Below are positions 9,825 to 17,989 of a DNA stretch of 64,000 bases, one piece after another. Position 1 is the stretch's first letter. Every line of letters begins with the position of its first letter. The notes beneath the pieces were generated by a model that had not been told where the DNA came from, made no database searches, and saw nothing but the letters and a program-made list of their open reading frames with translations. The position numbers were made by a program, and so were the translations under genes. Origin of the DNA: Methanobacteriota archaeon (GTDB lineage Archaea > Halobacteriota > Methanomicrobia > Methanomicrobiales > Methanomicrobiaceae). The stretch covers positions 62,001-126,000 of the forward strand of contig JAENYT010000001.1 of the NCBI GenBank assembly GCA_016841665.1. The letters are read 5' to 3'.

Positions 9825-10093
9825 TACTCGATCACCACCTTGTGCTTCTCGTAGGGTTTCTCCTCTTCCCAGCGTATCGCCTGGTCCGGACATATCAGTG
9901 CGCAGGCACCGCAGAGCCGTCGCCCGTAGAGCTTCTGGAGACGGCAGTTAGGACAGCGTTCAGGCCGATCGAGCTTGGGAACGATGATCCCCCGTTCGTT
10001 CAGGCGATCCCCCTCCTGAAAGATGTGATACGGGCAGACCATCGTGCACAGGTTGCATCCCTTACACCTGCTTTCATCAATGACGAGTTTCAT
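9821..10093 (-). CDS. korD: 2-oxoglutarate:ferredoxin oxidoreductase delta subunit (ferredoxin-like)
   Basis: A 90-residue ferredoxin-like subunit. The first [4Fe-4S] motif is CKGCNLCTMVCP (residues about 10-21). The second half, CPNCRLQKLYGRRLCGACALICP, has an expanded spacing between the cysteines. It passes electrons between ferredoxin and the KorAB active site. It is the first gene of korDABC-sucCD-dacZ. Upstream on this strand is an AT-rich stretch with CCAATATATTTACAGG about 20 bases before the ATG, a possible TATA element giving a very short leader. Confidence 0.9.
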   Translation of the reverse strand: MKLVIDESRCKGCNLCTMVCPYHIFQEGDRLNERGIIVPKLDRPERCPNCRLQKLYGRRLCGACALICPDQAIRWEEEKPYEKHKVVIEY

Positions 10094-10248
10094 GAGGTAA
10101 ATCCTGTAAATATATTGGAATCTTATTACTATTAATCATCATGATATCTGCGTGTCCTCATCGATTCCTTCCCGGCCTGCCGCGCAAACCCCGATGTCGG
10201 CACGCTGCGCGCCCGAAGCATCGGTCCGTTCCGTAACGAGAAGTCTGA

Positions 10249-10800
10249 CTACAATCCCGCTTTTGGTTGGCGCATCTTGCGGAACCGCATCGAAGCCCTT
10301 CGCATCACCCGATCGAAGAGATCGCCGCCGTGGGAATCGATGCCCACCACCAGGGGGAGCTGATCGAGTTCGATCGCCCACACCGCTTCGGCCATCCCAA
10401 GGTCCTCGAAATATACTCCCTTCAGCTGCATCCGCGATGCGGCAAGGGCGGCGCACCCGCCAGTAAATGCCAGGTAGACGCCGCGGCCGAAGAGCTGCTC
10501 TGCGACCTCCCTCCCCATGCCGCCTTTGCCGATCAGCGCTTTCACACCCCGATCGATCAGGAACTTGCTGCAGGCATTCATGCGGGCGGAGGTGGTGGGG
10601 CCGGCCGCAATGATGGTCTGGTTCTGAATCACAGGGCCGCAGTGGTAGATCGCCGCGCCCTTTGGGTCAAAGGGTATCCCCTCCTCTTTCATCCGGAGAT
10701 GCGCCTCATCGCGCGCCGTATAGACGATGCCGGAGAGGTGGACCCGCTCGCCTGCCCGCAGCTCGAGCACCTCGTTTCCCAGGGGGGTGACAAGATCCAT
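10249..10800 (-). CDS. fumB: Fumarate hydratase, beta subunit (class I)
   Basis: A 183-residue C-terminal-domain subunit of the two-subunit, oxygen-sensitive [4Fe-4S] fumarase. It shows YHCGPVIQNQ, PTTSARMNACS and IGKGGMGREVAEQLFGRG, all typical of the swivelling domain. The start at 10800 overlaps the TGA of the alpha subunit (TGATG), implying translational coupling. Fumarase feeds the fumarate-succinate-succinyl-CoA-2-oxoglutarate branch whose later enzymes are encoded just downstream, after a 155-base gap. Confidence 0.92.
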   Translation of the reverse strand: MDLVTPLGNEVLELRAGERVHLSGIVYTARDEAHLRMKEEGIPFDPKGAAIYHCGPVIQNQTIIAAGPTTSARMNACSKFLIDRGVKALIGKGGMGREVAEQLFGRGVYLAFTGGCAALAASRMQLKGVYFEDLGMAEAVWAIELDQLPLVVGIDSHGGDLFDRVMRRASMRFRKMRQPKAGL

Positions 10801-11639
10801 CAGGGCACCTCGATCGTCTCGGTTGCTCTCCTGCAGGCCCAGCACTGCACATTCACGGCCACGGGAAGGGACGCCGTATGGCAGTCCGCTTTTTTCACCT
10901 TGACGGCAAGGGCGGTTGTGGTGCCGCCGAGCCCCATCGGCCCGATCTCAAGTCTGTTGACCGCATCGCAGATCGCCTGTTCGAACGGGTCCATCTCATC
11001 GATGGGCTGCAGCAATGCCTCTTTTGCGAGCGCCGCAACCCCGTCGAACGTGCTGCCGATCCCCACCCCGAGCACGACCGGGGGGCAGGGTTTTCCACCG
11101 GCGAGCAGCATCGTTTCCGCCACAAAACGGATGATCTCATTCTGCTGTGAGGGGAGGAGCATGGCGATTCTGGAGACATTTTCTGATCCGGCCCCTTTGG
11201 GGATGATGGTCACCGTCATGCGGTCGCCCGGCTGTACATGGATTGCCGGCATGCCCTGCCCGGTGTTGGTGCCCGTGTTGTGCCGTGCAATCGGGTCGAC
11301 CACATTGGGGCGAAGGGGGACGTCGACGGTGGCCCGCGCCACACCTTCCGCGATCGCGTCGCTGAGCTGCGCCGAAAAGGGAATTTCGGGCGGGAGGGTG
11401 AGGTACACCACCATGACCCCCGTGTCCTGGCAGATGGGGATCTGCCGGCGCTTAGCCTCCTCGATATTTGCGCAGATATTGTGCAGCTCCTGCCTTGCGA
11501 TCTCATTGCGCTCCGATGCCACGGCGCACCGCAGGCACGCGAGGACATCGGGCGGCATCTCGATCTCTGCCCTCTTGATCGCGGTCGCTGTAGATCTGGC
11601 TATTGCCTCAAAGAGCGCGGTACCTGCGGTTTCTGCCAT
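10800..11639 (-). CDS. fumA: Fumarate hydratase, alpha subunit (class I)
   Basis: About 279 residues forming the iron-sulfur catalytic part. Conserved blocks are PICQDTGVMVVYL, RHNTGTNTGQGMPAIHV, IPKGAGSENVS and CPPVVLGVGIGSTFD, and cysteines in CQDTG, CPP and elsewhere are cluster ligand candidates. I chose the ATG at 11639 (MAETAGTALFEAIARST) because homologues begin near here; the frame continues to a TTG at 11699 and no clear Shine-Dalgarno settles the choice. It is coupled to the beta subunit. Confidence 0.9.
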   Translation of the reverse strand: MAETAGTALFEAIARSTATAIKRAEIEMPPDVLACLRCAVASERNEIARQELHNICANIEEAKRRQIPICQDTGVMVVYLTLPPEIPFSAQLSDAIAEGVARATVDVPLRPNVVDPIARHNTGTNTGQGMPAIHVQPGDRMTVTIIPKGAGSENVSRIAMLLPSQQNEIIRFVAETMLLAGGKPCPPVVLGVGIGSTFDGVAALAKEALLQPIDEMDPFEQAICDAVNRLEIGPMGLGGTTTALAVKVKKADCHTASLPVAVNVQCWACRRATETIEVP

Positions 11640-11728
11640 CGCATAGTACTGGCGTGCTGCGAGTACATAATTTCTTCCCACCGGGAATGGATGAGACAAA
11701 TGTCAGGCGGAGGAATGGGAAAAAAGTA

Positions 11729-12244
11729 TCAGGAGATTGATTTGGCCTTTTCGACGACCACACGGGTCGGCGAGGGGAGTTTATACCCGGCGTGTTTCAG
11801 GATGTTTTTGGCCCTCTCCGCATTTGCTTCGCTCGTGTAGACGGTAAAGATCTTCTGCCTGGCCTGCACACGGGCGGCAGTACCCACCGCTTTTCCGAAT
11901 GCAAGGCGCATACCTTCCGACACACGGTCTGCTCCTGCACCGGTCGCCTGCTTGTTCTCCCTGAGTACATGGTGGGGGAAGACGCGAAGCTTGAAGTGGA
12001 AGTTCATTCTCCCGATATCCTTGACGAGTTTCCTGTTTACGTTCACACGGGCGGCTTCGAGCGCGGTGTGGCGGATCTGGCAGGCCTCATCCACGAGAAT
12101 CGAGATCGCGACCGGGAAATCCTCCCGGAGATTGCCCATATCAAACTGGACAATTTTGCTCCCGGGCACCCCTCCCATGTATTCTCTTCGAGTATATGCC
12201 TTTTTGGAGATATTCCTGTACATTTTGGCGGGTTTTCTGACCAT
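11729..12244 (-). CDS. rpl10e: Ribosomal protein L10e (uL16 family)
   Basis: A 171-residue large-subunit protein of the L16/L10e family, located at the base of the central protuberance near the peptidyl-transferase centre. It starts [20 protein letters not shown], characteristic of archaeal L10e, and contains [20 protein letters not shown] and [21 protein letters not shown] lies about 12 bases before the ATG. It is monocistronic, with its own TATA box. Confidence 0.95.
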   Translation of the reverse strand: MVRKPAKMYRNISKKAYTRREYMGGVPGSKIVQFDMGNLREDFPVAISILVDEACQIRHTALEAARVNVNRKLVKDIGRMNFHFKLRVFPHHVLRENKQATGAGADRVSEGMRLAFGKAVGTAARVQARQKIFTVYTSEANAERAKNILKHAGYKLPSPTRVVVEKAKSIS

Positions 12245-12259
12245 CGAAACGAACTCCTC

Positions 12260-12271
12260 GCGTTTATAACG
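12260..12271 (-). promoter_or_regulatory. TATA box of rpl10e
   Basis: On the minus strand CGTTATAAACG lies about 18-28 bases before the L10e ATG, with the ribosome binding site GAGGAG between. The leader would be short. Confidence 0.5.
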
Positions 12272-12305
12272 TGCTTTAAAAAATGGAAGTATAGCTAATT
12301 AAACC

Positions 12306-13067
12306 TTACTGGGAGAGCTGACAGCTGTTCATCAGCCCTAGCACGTACCGCCGCACTCCGGCAAACTCCGGACTTGTCCTCTCCCGCGGGCGGGCGAGAT
12401 CGACCCTGATGATATCGCAGATCCTTCCTGGCCGCGGGCTCAAGATCACAATCAGGTCCGCCAAAAAGACCGCCTCGTCGACGCTGTGCGTGACAAAGAG
12501 AATGGTTTTCTGGGTCTCTTCCCAGATCTCGAGCAGTTCGCGCTGCATGGCATTGCGTGTCTGGGCGTCAAGGGCACCGAACGGCTCATCCATCAGGAGC
12601 ACATCCGGTTCGTTTGCGAGCGCCCTGGCGATGGCCACGCGCTGCCGCATGCCGCCGGAGAGTTCATATGGGTAGGCCCCCCGAAACTGCGCAAGGCCGA
12701 CCATATTCAGGTAGGTGTCGGCAGTTGTTTTTTGGTCTGCCTTCGGCACCCCGCGCATCTCCAGGCCGAAGGTGATGTTGTCCTGCACGGTTCTCCAGGG
12801 AAAGAGCGAGTACTCCTGAAACACCATGCCCCGCTTCGGATCAGGCCCCCTGATGGGCATATCCATCAGCCTGACCTCCCCCGAGGTCGCCGTATCAAGG
12901 CCTGCGATGATGCGCAGTAGCGTAGTCTTCCCGCATCCGGAGGGTCCCACAAAGCAGACAAACTCCTTGTCCTCGATCTCGAGGGAGATGTCGTCGAGGG
13001 CTATGGTGACCTCTCCATGGTTCTTTTCAAAGACCTTCGAGACATGATCGATGGAAAGTTTGCTCAT
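12306..13067 (-). CDS. ABC transporter ATP-binding protein (NitT/TauT/SsuB type)
   Basis: A 253-residue ATPase. Walker A is GPSGCGKTTLL (about residues 39-49), the Q-loop region is VFQEYSLFPW, the signature is LSGGMRQR, Walker B is VLLMDEPFGALDA, and the switch His is in FVTHSVDEA. This pattern matches the nitrate/sulfonate/taurine importer group. It is the last gene of a binding protein-permease-ATPase operon, 3 bases after the permease. The substrate cannot be told from sequence. Confidence 0.92.
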   Translation of the reverse strand: MSKLSIDHVSKVFEKNHGEVTIALDDISLEIEDKEFVCFVGPSGCGKTTLLRIIAGLDTATSGEVRLMDMPIRGPDPKRGMVFQEYSLFPWRTVQDNITFGLEMRGVPKADQKTTADTYLNMVGLAQFRGAYPYELSGGMRQRVAIARALANEPDVLLMDEPFGALDAQTRNAMQRELLEIWEETQKTILFVTHSVDEAVFLADLIVILSPRPGRICDIIRVDLARPRERTSPEFAGVRRYVLGLMNSCQLSQ

Positions 13068-13070
13068 CGA

Positions 13071-13859
13071 CTATACCACCTCGCCCGTCCGCCATTTGAG
13101 CAGTTTTCCATCGACATACCGCCGGAAGAGCACGTCAATCGCCAGGCCGAGAATGCCCAGAAGAAGCATATAAACCACCACGTTGGACATCTGCTGGAGG
13201 CTGTAGGACACCCACAGTTGCCTGCCAAGGCCGTATCGCCCCCCGACGAACAGTTCCGCGGCAACCAGGCACATCCACCCCACCCCCATGGCAATCCTGA
13301 TTCCCGCGGCAATGGAGGGCATCGCCGCAGGCAATGCGACATACCGGATGAGCCGGGTGGGGCTTGTACAGCCCAGCACCCGTGCAGCCTCGACAAAGAG
13401 TTTCGGAACCCCTTTGAACCCGGAATAGGTGTTGACAAGCACAGGAAAGAACGCCCCGACGAACACGATGAATCCGGCGGCAACCGGGGTGAGCCCGAAC
13501 CAGATGATCGCAAAGGGGATCCACGCCAGTGGCGGGATTGGCCTTAAAATTTCAATGATGGGGTTTGCCGCGGTGTTCATATCCCGGAACCATCCCATGG
13601 CCATGCCGAGGGGGATGCCGATGAGAAGAGCTGCACCGACGCCGATGCCGAAATGCATCAGGCTTGTTCCAAAGTCAAAGGCCAGCCTTCCGCTCTCGAG
13701 GAGCACGAGAAAAGCACCGAGGACATCGGTGAAGCTTGGGAGGAGATTTCTGTTCTGGACGATGAATTGCGCAACAAGCTGCCAGATGATCACGACAGCG
13801 GTGATCGACAGGACGGGAAGCAGTCTATTTCGCAGGGTGTGGGTTCGCTTGGCATCCAT
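13071..13859 (-). CDS. ABC transporter permease (NitT/TauT/SsuC type)
   Basis: About 262 residues with six predicted membrane helices. It belongs to the BPD_transp_1 family, with the EAA-like loop near VEAARVLGCTSPTRLIRYVALPAAMPSI that docks the ATPase. The ATG at 13859 (MDAKRTHTL) gives the usual length; an in-frame ATG at 13931 would add a 24-residue charged extension unlike the family. It sits between the binding protein (gap about 120 bases) and the ATPase. Confidence 0.9.
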   Translation of the reverse strand: MDAKRTHTLRNRLLPVLSITAVVIIWQLVAQFIVQNRNLLPSFTDVLGAFLVLLESGRLAFDFGTSLMHFGIGVGAALLIGIPLGMAMGWFRDMNTAANPIIEILRPIPPLAWIPFAIIWFGLTPVAAGFIVFVGAFFPVLVNTYSGFKGVPKLFVEAARVLGCTSPTRLIRYVALPAAMPSIAAGIRIAMGVGWMCLVAAELFVGGRYGLGRQLWVSYSLQQMSNVVVYMLLLGILGLAIDVLFRRYVDGKLLKWRTGEVV

Positions 13860-13982
13860 GGATTCGTTGTCCCTACCATTTCCTTCACGTGGTTGCCATA
13901 CCGCAGGATGGTGCGGAGAATGGATCACCATTTTTTCTTCGGCAATCCATTAAAGGTTGCCTTTTGGCAAAAAAGGATGAGG

Positions 13983-14990
13983 TCAGGATTCTGACGACAC
14001 CCGGTCATAGAACGATGTGTCGAAGAGATCCTCCGCGGTCAGCGGTTTTTCGATGTACCCGAGCTCGTACTGCACCTGGCTGTAACTCACCACCGAGTCC
14101 TCGATGACATGCGGATCGGATATCCATGTGCCGTCCCACTCACTGAGCGATTGTTTGATCACGTTGACATCCTGACCAATCTTAGCGGCAAAGATCTCCG
14201 CGGCTTCATCAGGGTGCTCCTTGTTGTATTCCGTGGCCCTGATGTGCGTGCGAACGATCTGATCTACCACGTCGGGGTGGTTTCGGATCAGGTCGCCGCT
14301 CGCCACCAGCACGCAGCAGGCGTGGTTGGGGAACATCGCGCCCGACTGGACAACCGTTCTGCCGTTTCCTGCATCCGCAATAATGGTCGGTGAGGGGTGT
14401 GGGAGGAAGACGCCATCAACCTGGCCCGCCGAGATGGCGGTGATGGCATCGCCGGGGCCCATACCCCGAATGGTCACGTCCACATCAGGCTGAAGGCCGT
14501 TTTGTTTGAGCCAGTCGCGAAGCAGCGTGTCCTGGATTGTCCCGGGCGGGAAGGTGGCAATGGTCAGCCCACGGAGATCCTCTGGGCTGCTATATGGCAC
14601 TTCGGGTCGCAGCACCAGGTCCGAGCCCTGGGTCTGGGTGCCGGCAATGATCTTTGCATCGAGATCGCTGTTTGCCACCGCAGCCACAAAGGGTGCCGCA
14701 CCGACGTAGGCGATGTCGAGCTCACCGGCAACCATCGCGCTCATCTCCGGCGCACCGGTGGGAAACTCTCTGTCAGTTACGGTCTGTACGCCGAGCGGTG
14801 CCAGGTCTTCCTGCCACCAGCCCTTTTCAAACGCGGTCATGTGTGCCATCTGGTGGGTGCTGGGCTGATACCCGATCCGCAGTTCGGTCAGCGTCTCATC
14901 GCCGGAGGGGGGGGCGGAGATGCACCCGCACACAAGCGCCAGTCCCGCAAGGAGGACGGCTACCACGACTATTCCTTGTATCCTGTTCAT
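13983..14990 (-). CDS. ABC transporter substrate-binding lipoprotein (SsuA/NMT1-like)
   Basis: About 335 residues. A hydrophobic signal segment ends at a lipobox-like LALVCGC, so the mature protein would be anchored outside the membrane by a lipid on Cys. The body looks like the NMT1/SsuA periplasmic-binding fold: LRIGYQPSTHQ, MVAGELDIAYVGAAPFV and AGTQTQGSDLVL are typical. GAGAGGAACG precedes the ATG at 14990. It is the first gene of the importer operon. Ligand candidates are nitrate, taurine, alkanesulfonates or pyrimidine-like compounds. Confidence 0.9.
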   Translation of the reverse strand: MNRIQGIVVVAVLLAGLALVCGCISAPPSGDETLTELRIGYQPSTHQMAHMTAFEKGWWQEDLAPLGVQTVTDREFPTGAPEMSAMVAGELDIAYVGAAPFVAAVANSDLDAKIIAGTQTQGSDLVLRPEVPYSSPEDLRGLTIATFPPGTIQDTLLRDWLKQNGLQPDVDVTIRGMGPGDAITAISAGQVDGVFLPHPSPTIIADAGNGRTVVQSGAMFPNHACCVLVASGDLIRNHPDVVDQIVRTHIRATEYNKEHPDEAAEIFAAKIGQDVNVIKQSLSEWDGTWISDPHVIEDSVVSYSQVQYELGYIEKPLTAEDLFDTSFYDRVSSES

Positions 14991-15275
14991 ACACGTTCCT
15001 CTCGGAGTTATATGATACATCAAGATTTCGTGCATCGCTATATATCACTATCGCATGTGCCAATAATAATGGCCTTATATTACTATTTATGATTAATAAT
15101 TGATACAATAAGTATACGAATGTGATACCTTAGGGGAAATCAGTCGGACATGTGCGGTATGGTCCGCGCACGAAGGATACTATACGTCTCCTTTCGCAAA
15201 AATCCCTCTCCTGTGCGGGAAAATGCGAGCTATTAATCACTCCCGGCGCAAGTATTTGATCAGGAGACGATAGAT
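14991..15275. other. Divergent intergenic region between the ABC importer and argH
   Basis: This holds two divergent promoters. On the minus strand a TATATAGCG-type TATA lies near 15037-15047 for the importer operon. On the plus strand CTATTAATC (about 15228-15237) followed by AGGAGACG serves argH. The AT-rich middle (15060-15130) has no convincing gene or repeat. Confidence 0.45.
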
Positions 15276-16766
15276 ATGCCTGGAGATCCCCTTCGCACGG
15301 GCCGGCTCGGCGATGCGCGTCCACCGCAGGTGATGGAATTTCTCTCTTCGATGGAGGCGGATCGCTGGATAGCTGACGCGGATATTCTCGTGGATATCGC
15401 GCACCTGCTGATGCTGTCCGAACGGGACATCATTGATCCGGGGGCAGCACGGGCGATCATGGCGGTCCTGCTGGAGTTGCTCGATGAGGGCCTTCCCGAG
15501 GACGTGTTCGACGATCGCTACGAAGATATCCATGCGGGTATTGAGGCGCATCTCATCGCACGTGTAGGCCAGGAGTATGGTGGCCGTATTCACATGGGAC
15601 GCTCTCGCAACGATGAAGTGGCGACCTGCCTCCGGATGCGGCTGCGGGAAGAGCTCATCCGCCAGTTGGGTGCGCTGGTGAGGCTTCGCACCCTCCTGAT
15701 CACGCTGGCGGACCGGCACAAAGAGAGCATCATGCCCGGCTTCACCCACTTCCAGCATGCACAGCCGACGACCCTCGCCCACTATTTCCTTGCCTACGAG
15801 CAGGCGTTCGGGCGCGATTTCGATCGCATCCGGGAATGCGTCGCCCGCGTCGACCAATGTCCCCTCGGAGCGGCGGCGTTCGCCTCGACCGGATATCCTA
15901 TCGGACGGGAGGAGACCGCTGCTTCTCTCGGGTTTGCGAAGATTGCCGAAAACACGATGGATGCGGTATCGGCACGCGACTTTGCGCTGGAAGCGATGAG
16001 CGCCTGCACGCTGGCAATGACCACGGTGAGCCGGATGTGCGAGGAGCTGGTGCTCTGGAGCTCTTCGTTTGTCGATTTTGTGCACCTCGCCGATCCCTAC
16101 TGCTCCACCAGCTCGATTATGCCCCAGAAGAAAAACCCCGATACCGCCGAGATCATGCGGGGAAAAGCCGGTACCGTGAACGGGAATCTTGTGAGTGCGC
16201 TCACCATTATGAAGGGGCTGCCCATGAGCTACAATCGGGACATGCAGGAGCTGACTCCGCATCTCTGGCGCAGCGTGGGAGAGACGGGAAGGGCCCTTCT
16301 CCTGCTCAAGGACATGCTGGAAACCGCGGAATTCAATACGGAGCGGATGGCACAGGAGGCCGGGAAAGGGTTTTCCACGGCAACCGAGCTCGCCGATGTG
16401 ATGGTCCGGGAGTTCGGGCTTCCTTTCAGGACCGCCCATGGCATCGTGGGGCGTGCAGTCCGCAAGGGAACGCTCGACCTTGAGTCGCTCGAGGAGGCGG
16501 CGAGGGAAATGGCCGGCCTGTCGCTCACGGAACGGGGCCTTACCGACGCACGGATTGCCGCAGCCCTCGATCCCGGATATGGCGTTTCGGTTCGGCGAAC
16601 ACCCGGCGGGCCGGCCCCGGAGGCGACCGCTACAGCGATCGAATCGCGCAGGAAACAGTGTAGCGATGATGAGGAGTGGATCTCCATGGTACGGATACGC
16701 ATTGACACAGCACAGGCAGCGATGATTGCACAGGCACGGAGGCTGGTAGCATCACCGGAGCACTGA
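15276..16766 (+). CDS. argH: Argininosuccinate lyase
   Basis: A 496-residue lyase of the fumarase/aspartase superfamily that splits argininosuccinate into arginine and fumarate. The superfamily signature appears as SSIMPQKKNPDTAEIM near residue 284. Other conserved parts are GGRIHMGRSRNDEVAT and GFTHFQHAQPTTLAH (catalytic His region). AGGAGACG precedes the ATG by a normal gap. Its stop lies inside the gatD coding region, so argH, gatD and gatE form one transcript. Confidence 0.95.
   Translation: MPGDPLRTGRLGDARPPQVMEFLSSMEADRWIADADILVDIAHLLMLSERDIIDPGAARAIMAVLLELLDEGLPEDVFDDRYEDIHAGIEAHLIARVGQEYGGRIHMGRSRNDEVATCLRMRLREELIRQLGALVRLRTLLITLADRHKESIMPGFTHFQHAQPTTLAHYFLAYEQAFGRDFDRIRECVARVDQCPLGAAAFASTGYPIGREETAASLGFAKIAENTMDAVSARDFALEAMSACTLAMTTVSRMCEELVLWSSSFVDFVHLADPYCSTSSIMPQKKNPDTAEIMRGKAGTVNGNLVSALTIMKGLPMSYNRDMQELTPHLWRSVGETGRALLLLKDMLETAEFNTERMAQEAGKGFSTATELADVMVREFGLPFRTAHGIVGRAVRKGTLDLESLEEAAREMAGLSLTERGLTDARIAAALDPGYGVSVRRTPGGPAPEATATAIESRRKQCSDDEEWISMVRIRIDTAQAAMIAQARRLVASPEH
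16738..16742 (+). promoter_or_regulatory. Shine-Dalgarno GGAGG that points to a non-standard gatD start
   Basis: GGAGG lies inside the end of argH, 8 bases before an ATC codon in the gatD frame. No ATG, GTG or TTG exists in that frame between the stop at 16703 and the GTG at 16943, so this site is the main evidence for where gatD begins. Confidence 0.5.
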
Positions 16767-17989
16767 ACGCAGGCGATCGCGTAACCTGCCGCTACGGCGG
16801 TGCCGAGCTTGAAGGTACGTTCATTACGACACGCGACGGCAGGGCGGTCATCAAACTGGATAGCGGCTACAATATCGGGATCGGGCCCTCATCCATCATT
16901 GAAATTCGCAGGCAGCAGCTGCAGCCCCCGGTCACGCCGACGGTGGAGCAGAATCCTGATCTTCCCGAACTTGCCATTCTCTCCACGGGGGGGACCATCG
17001 CCAGCAGGATCGATTACCGCACCGGGGCGGTCACCAGCCAGTTCGACGCGGATGACATTCTCCGCGCTATACCCCGGCTTGGCGAGATCGCGCAGTTCAG
17101 GGCGCACCAGATCGCCAGCATCCTCTCGGAGAACATGACGCCCTCCCTCTGGATCGATCTGGCGCGCAGCATTTATGCGGAGATCCGGAACGGGGCGAAG
17201 GGCGTGATCGTCACCCACGGGACGGATACGATGTCGTTTACGGCCTCTGCGGTCAGTTTCATGCTTGAAACGCCGGTACCGGTGATATTTGTCGGCTCCC
17301 AGCGTTCTGCGGACCGGCCGAGCAGTGACAATGTCATGAATGCGCTGTGCAGCGCGAGCGCGGCGCTGAGCGATCTCGGCGAGGTCGCCGTGGTCATGCA
17401 TGCCAGCACCAACGATGATCGCTGTGCCGTGCACCGTGCGACAAAGGTGCGAAAGATGCACACCTCGCGTCGCGATGCCTTCGCCAGCATAGGCATGCTG
17501 CCGCTGGGGTATGTGGACTATCCCTCTCTTGAGGTCAGCCTTGGAGATGATGCCGTTCGGCGGGGCGGCATTGAGGTGGCGCTGCACGATACGATCGAGG
17601 AAAAGGTGGGGCTGGTCACCTTCTACCCGGGGATGCCGGCCGATGTCCTGTCACGGTTCGAGGGCTGCCGGGGGCTCGTACTCGCCGGTACCGGGCTTGG
17701 CCATGTCTCCACCGCATGCATCGGTGCGCTCCGAGACCTGATCGAGGGAGGGTGCCACGTGGTGATGACCTCGCAATGCCTGCACGGACGGGTCTGCGAT
17801 CGCGTCTACGATACCGGGCGGGATCTCCTCGCTCTCGGCGTCATCGAGGGAGAGGACATGCTGCCGGAGGTTGCGCTGGTCAAGCTGATGTGGGTGCTGG
17901 GGCAGCATGATGATGCGGGCGAGGTGAGGCGGCTGATGCGCACCAATCTCCGCGGAGAGATCAGGAGGTGTTCGTGCAATGGATTTTGA
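16751..17989 (+). CDS. gatD: Glu-tRNA(Gln) amidotransferase subunit D; apparent ATC start
   Basis: The L-asparaginase-like subunit of the archaeal GatDE amidotransferase; it releases ammonia from amide donors for Gln-tRNA formation. The asparaginase core starts ELAILSTGGTIASRIDYRTG (first catalytic Thr); later come TMSFTASAVSFML, HGTDT and KVRKMHTSRRDAF. The N-terminal Sm-like domain (LNAGDRVTCRYGG to LDSGYNIGIG) is clearly encoded upstream of the first standard start codon, the GTG at 16943. Beginning at ATC 16751, with GGAGG 8 bases before, gives 412 residues, the normal size. A CTG at 16763 overlapping the argH stop is the alternative, and a sequencing error also has to be considered. Confidence 0.85.
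   Translation: MTGALNAGDRVTCRYGGAELEGTFITTRDGRAVIKLDSGYNIGIGPSSIIEIRRQQLQPPVTPTVEQNPDLPELAILSTGGTIASRIDYRTGAVTSQFDADDILRAIPRLGEIAQFRAHQIASILSENMTPSLWIDLARSIYAEIRNGAKGVIVTHGTDTMSFTASAVSFMLETPVPVIFVGSQRSADRPSSDNVMNALCSASAALSDLGEVAVVMHASTNDDRCAVHRATKVRKMHTSRRDAFASIGMLPLGYVDYPSLEVSLGDDAVRRGGIEVALHDTIEEKVGLVTFYPGMPADVLSRFEGCRGLVLAGTGLGHVSTACIGALRDLIEGGCHVVMTSQCLHGRVCDRVYDTGRDLLALGVIEGEDMLPEVALVKLMWVLGQHDDAGEVRRLMRTNLRGEIRRCSCNGF

Noticed and set aside
10267-11646. 459-codon ORF opposite the fumarase genes
   Set aside because: The minus-strand fumarase subunits are clear; the plus-strand translation has no conserved motif.
15237-16439. 400-codon ORF on the strand opposite argH
   Set aside because: It mirrors the strongly conserved argH frame and has no recognisable domain; high GC makes long antisense frames common here.
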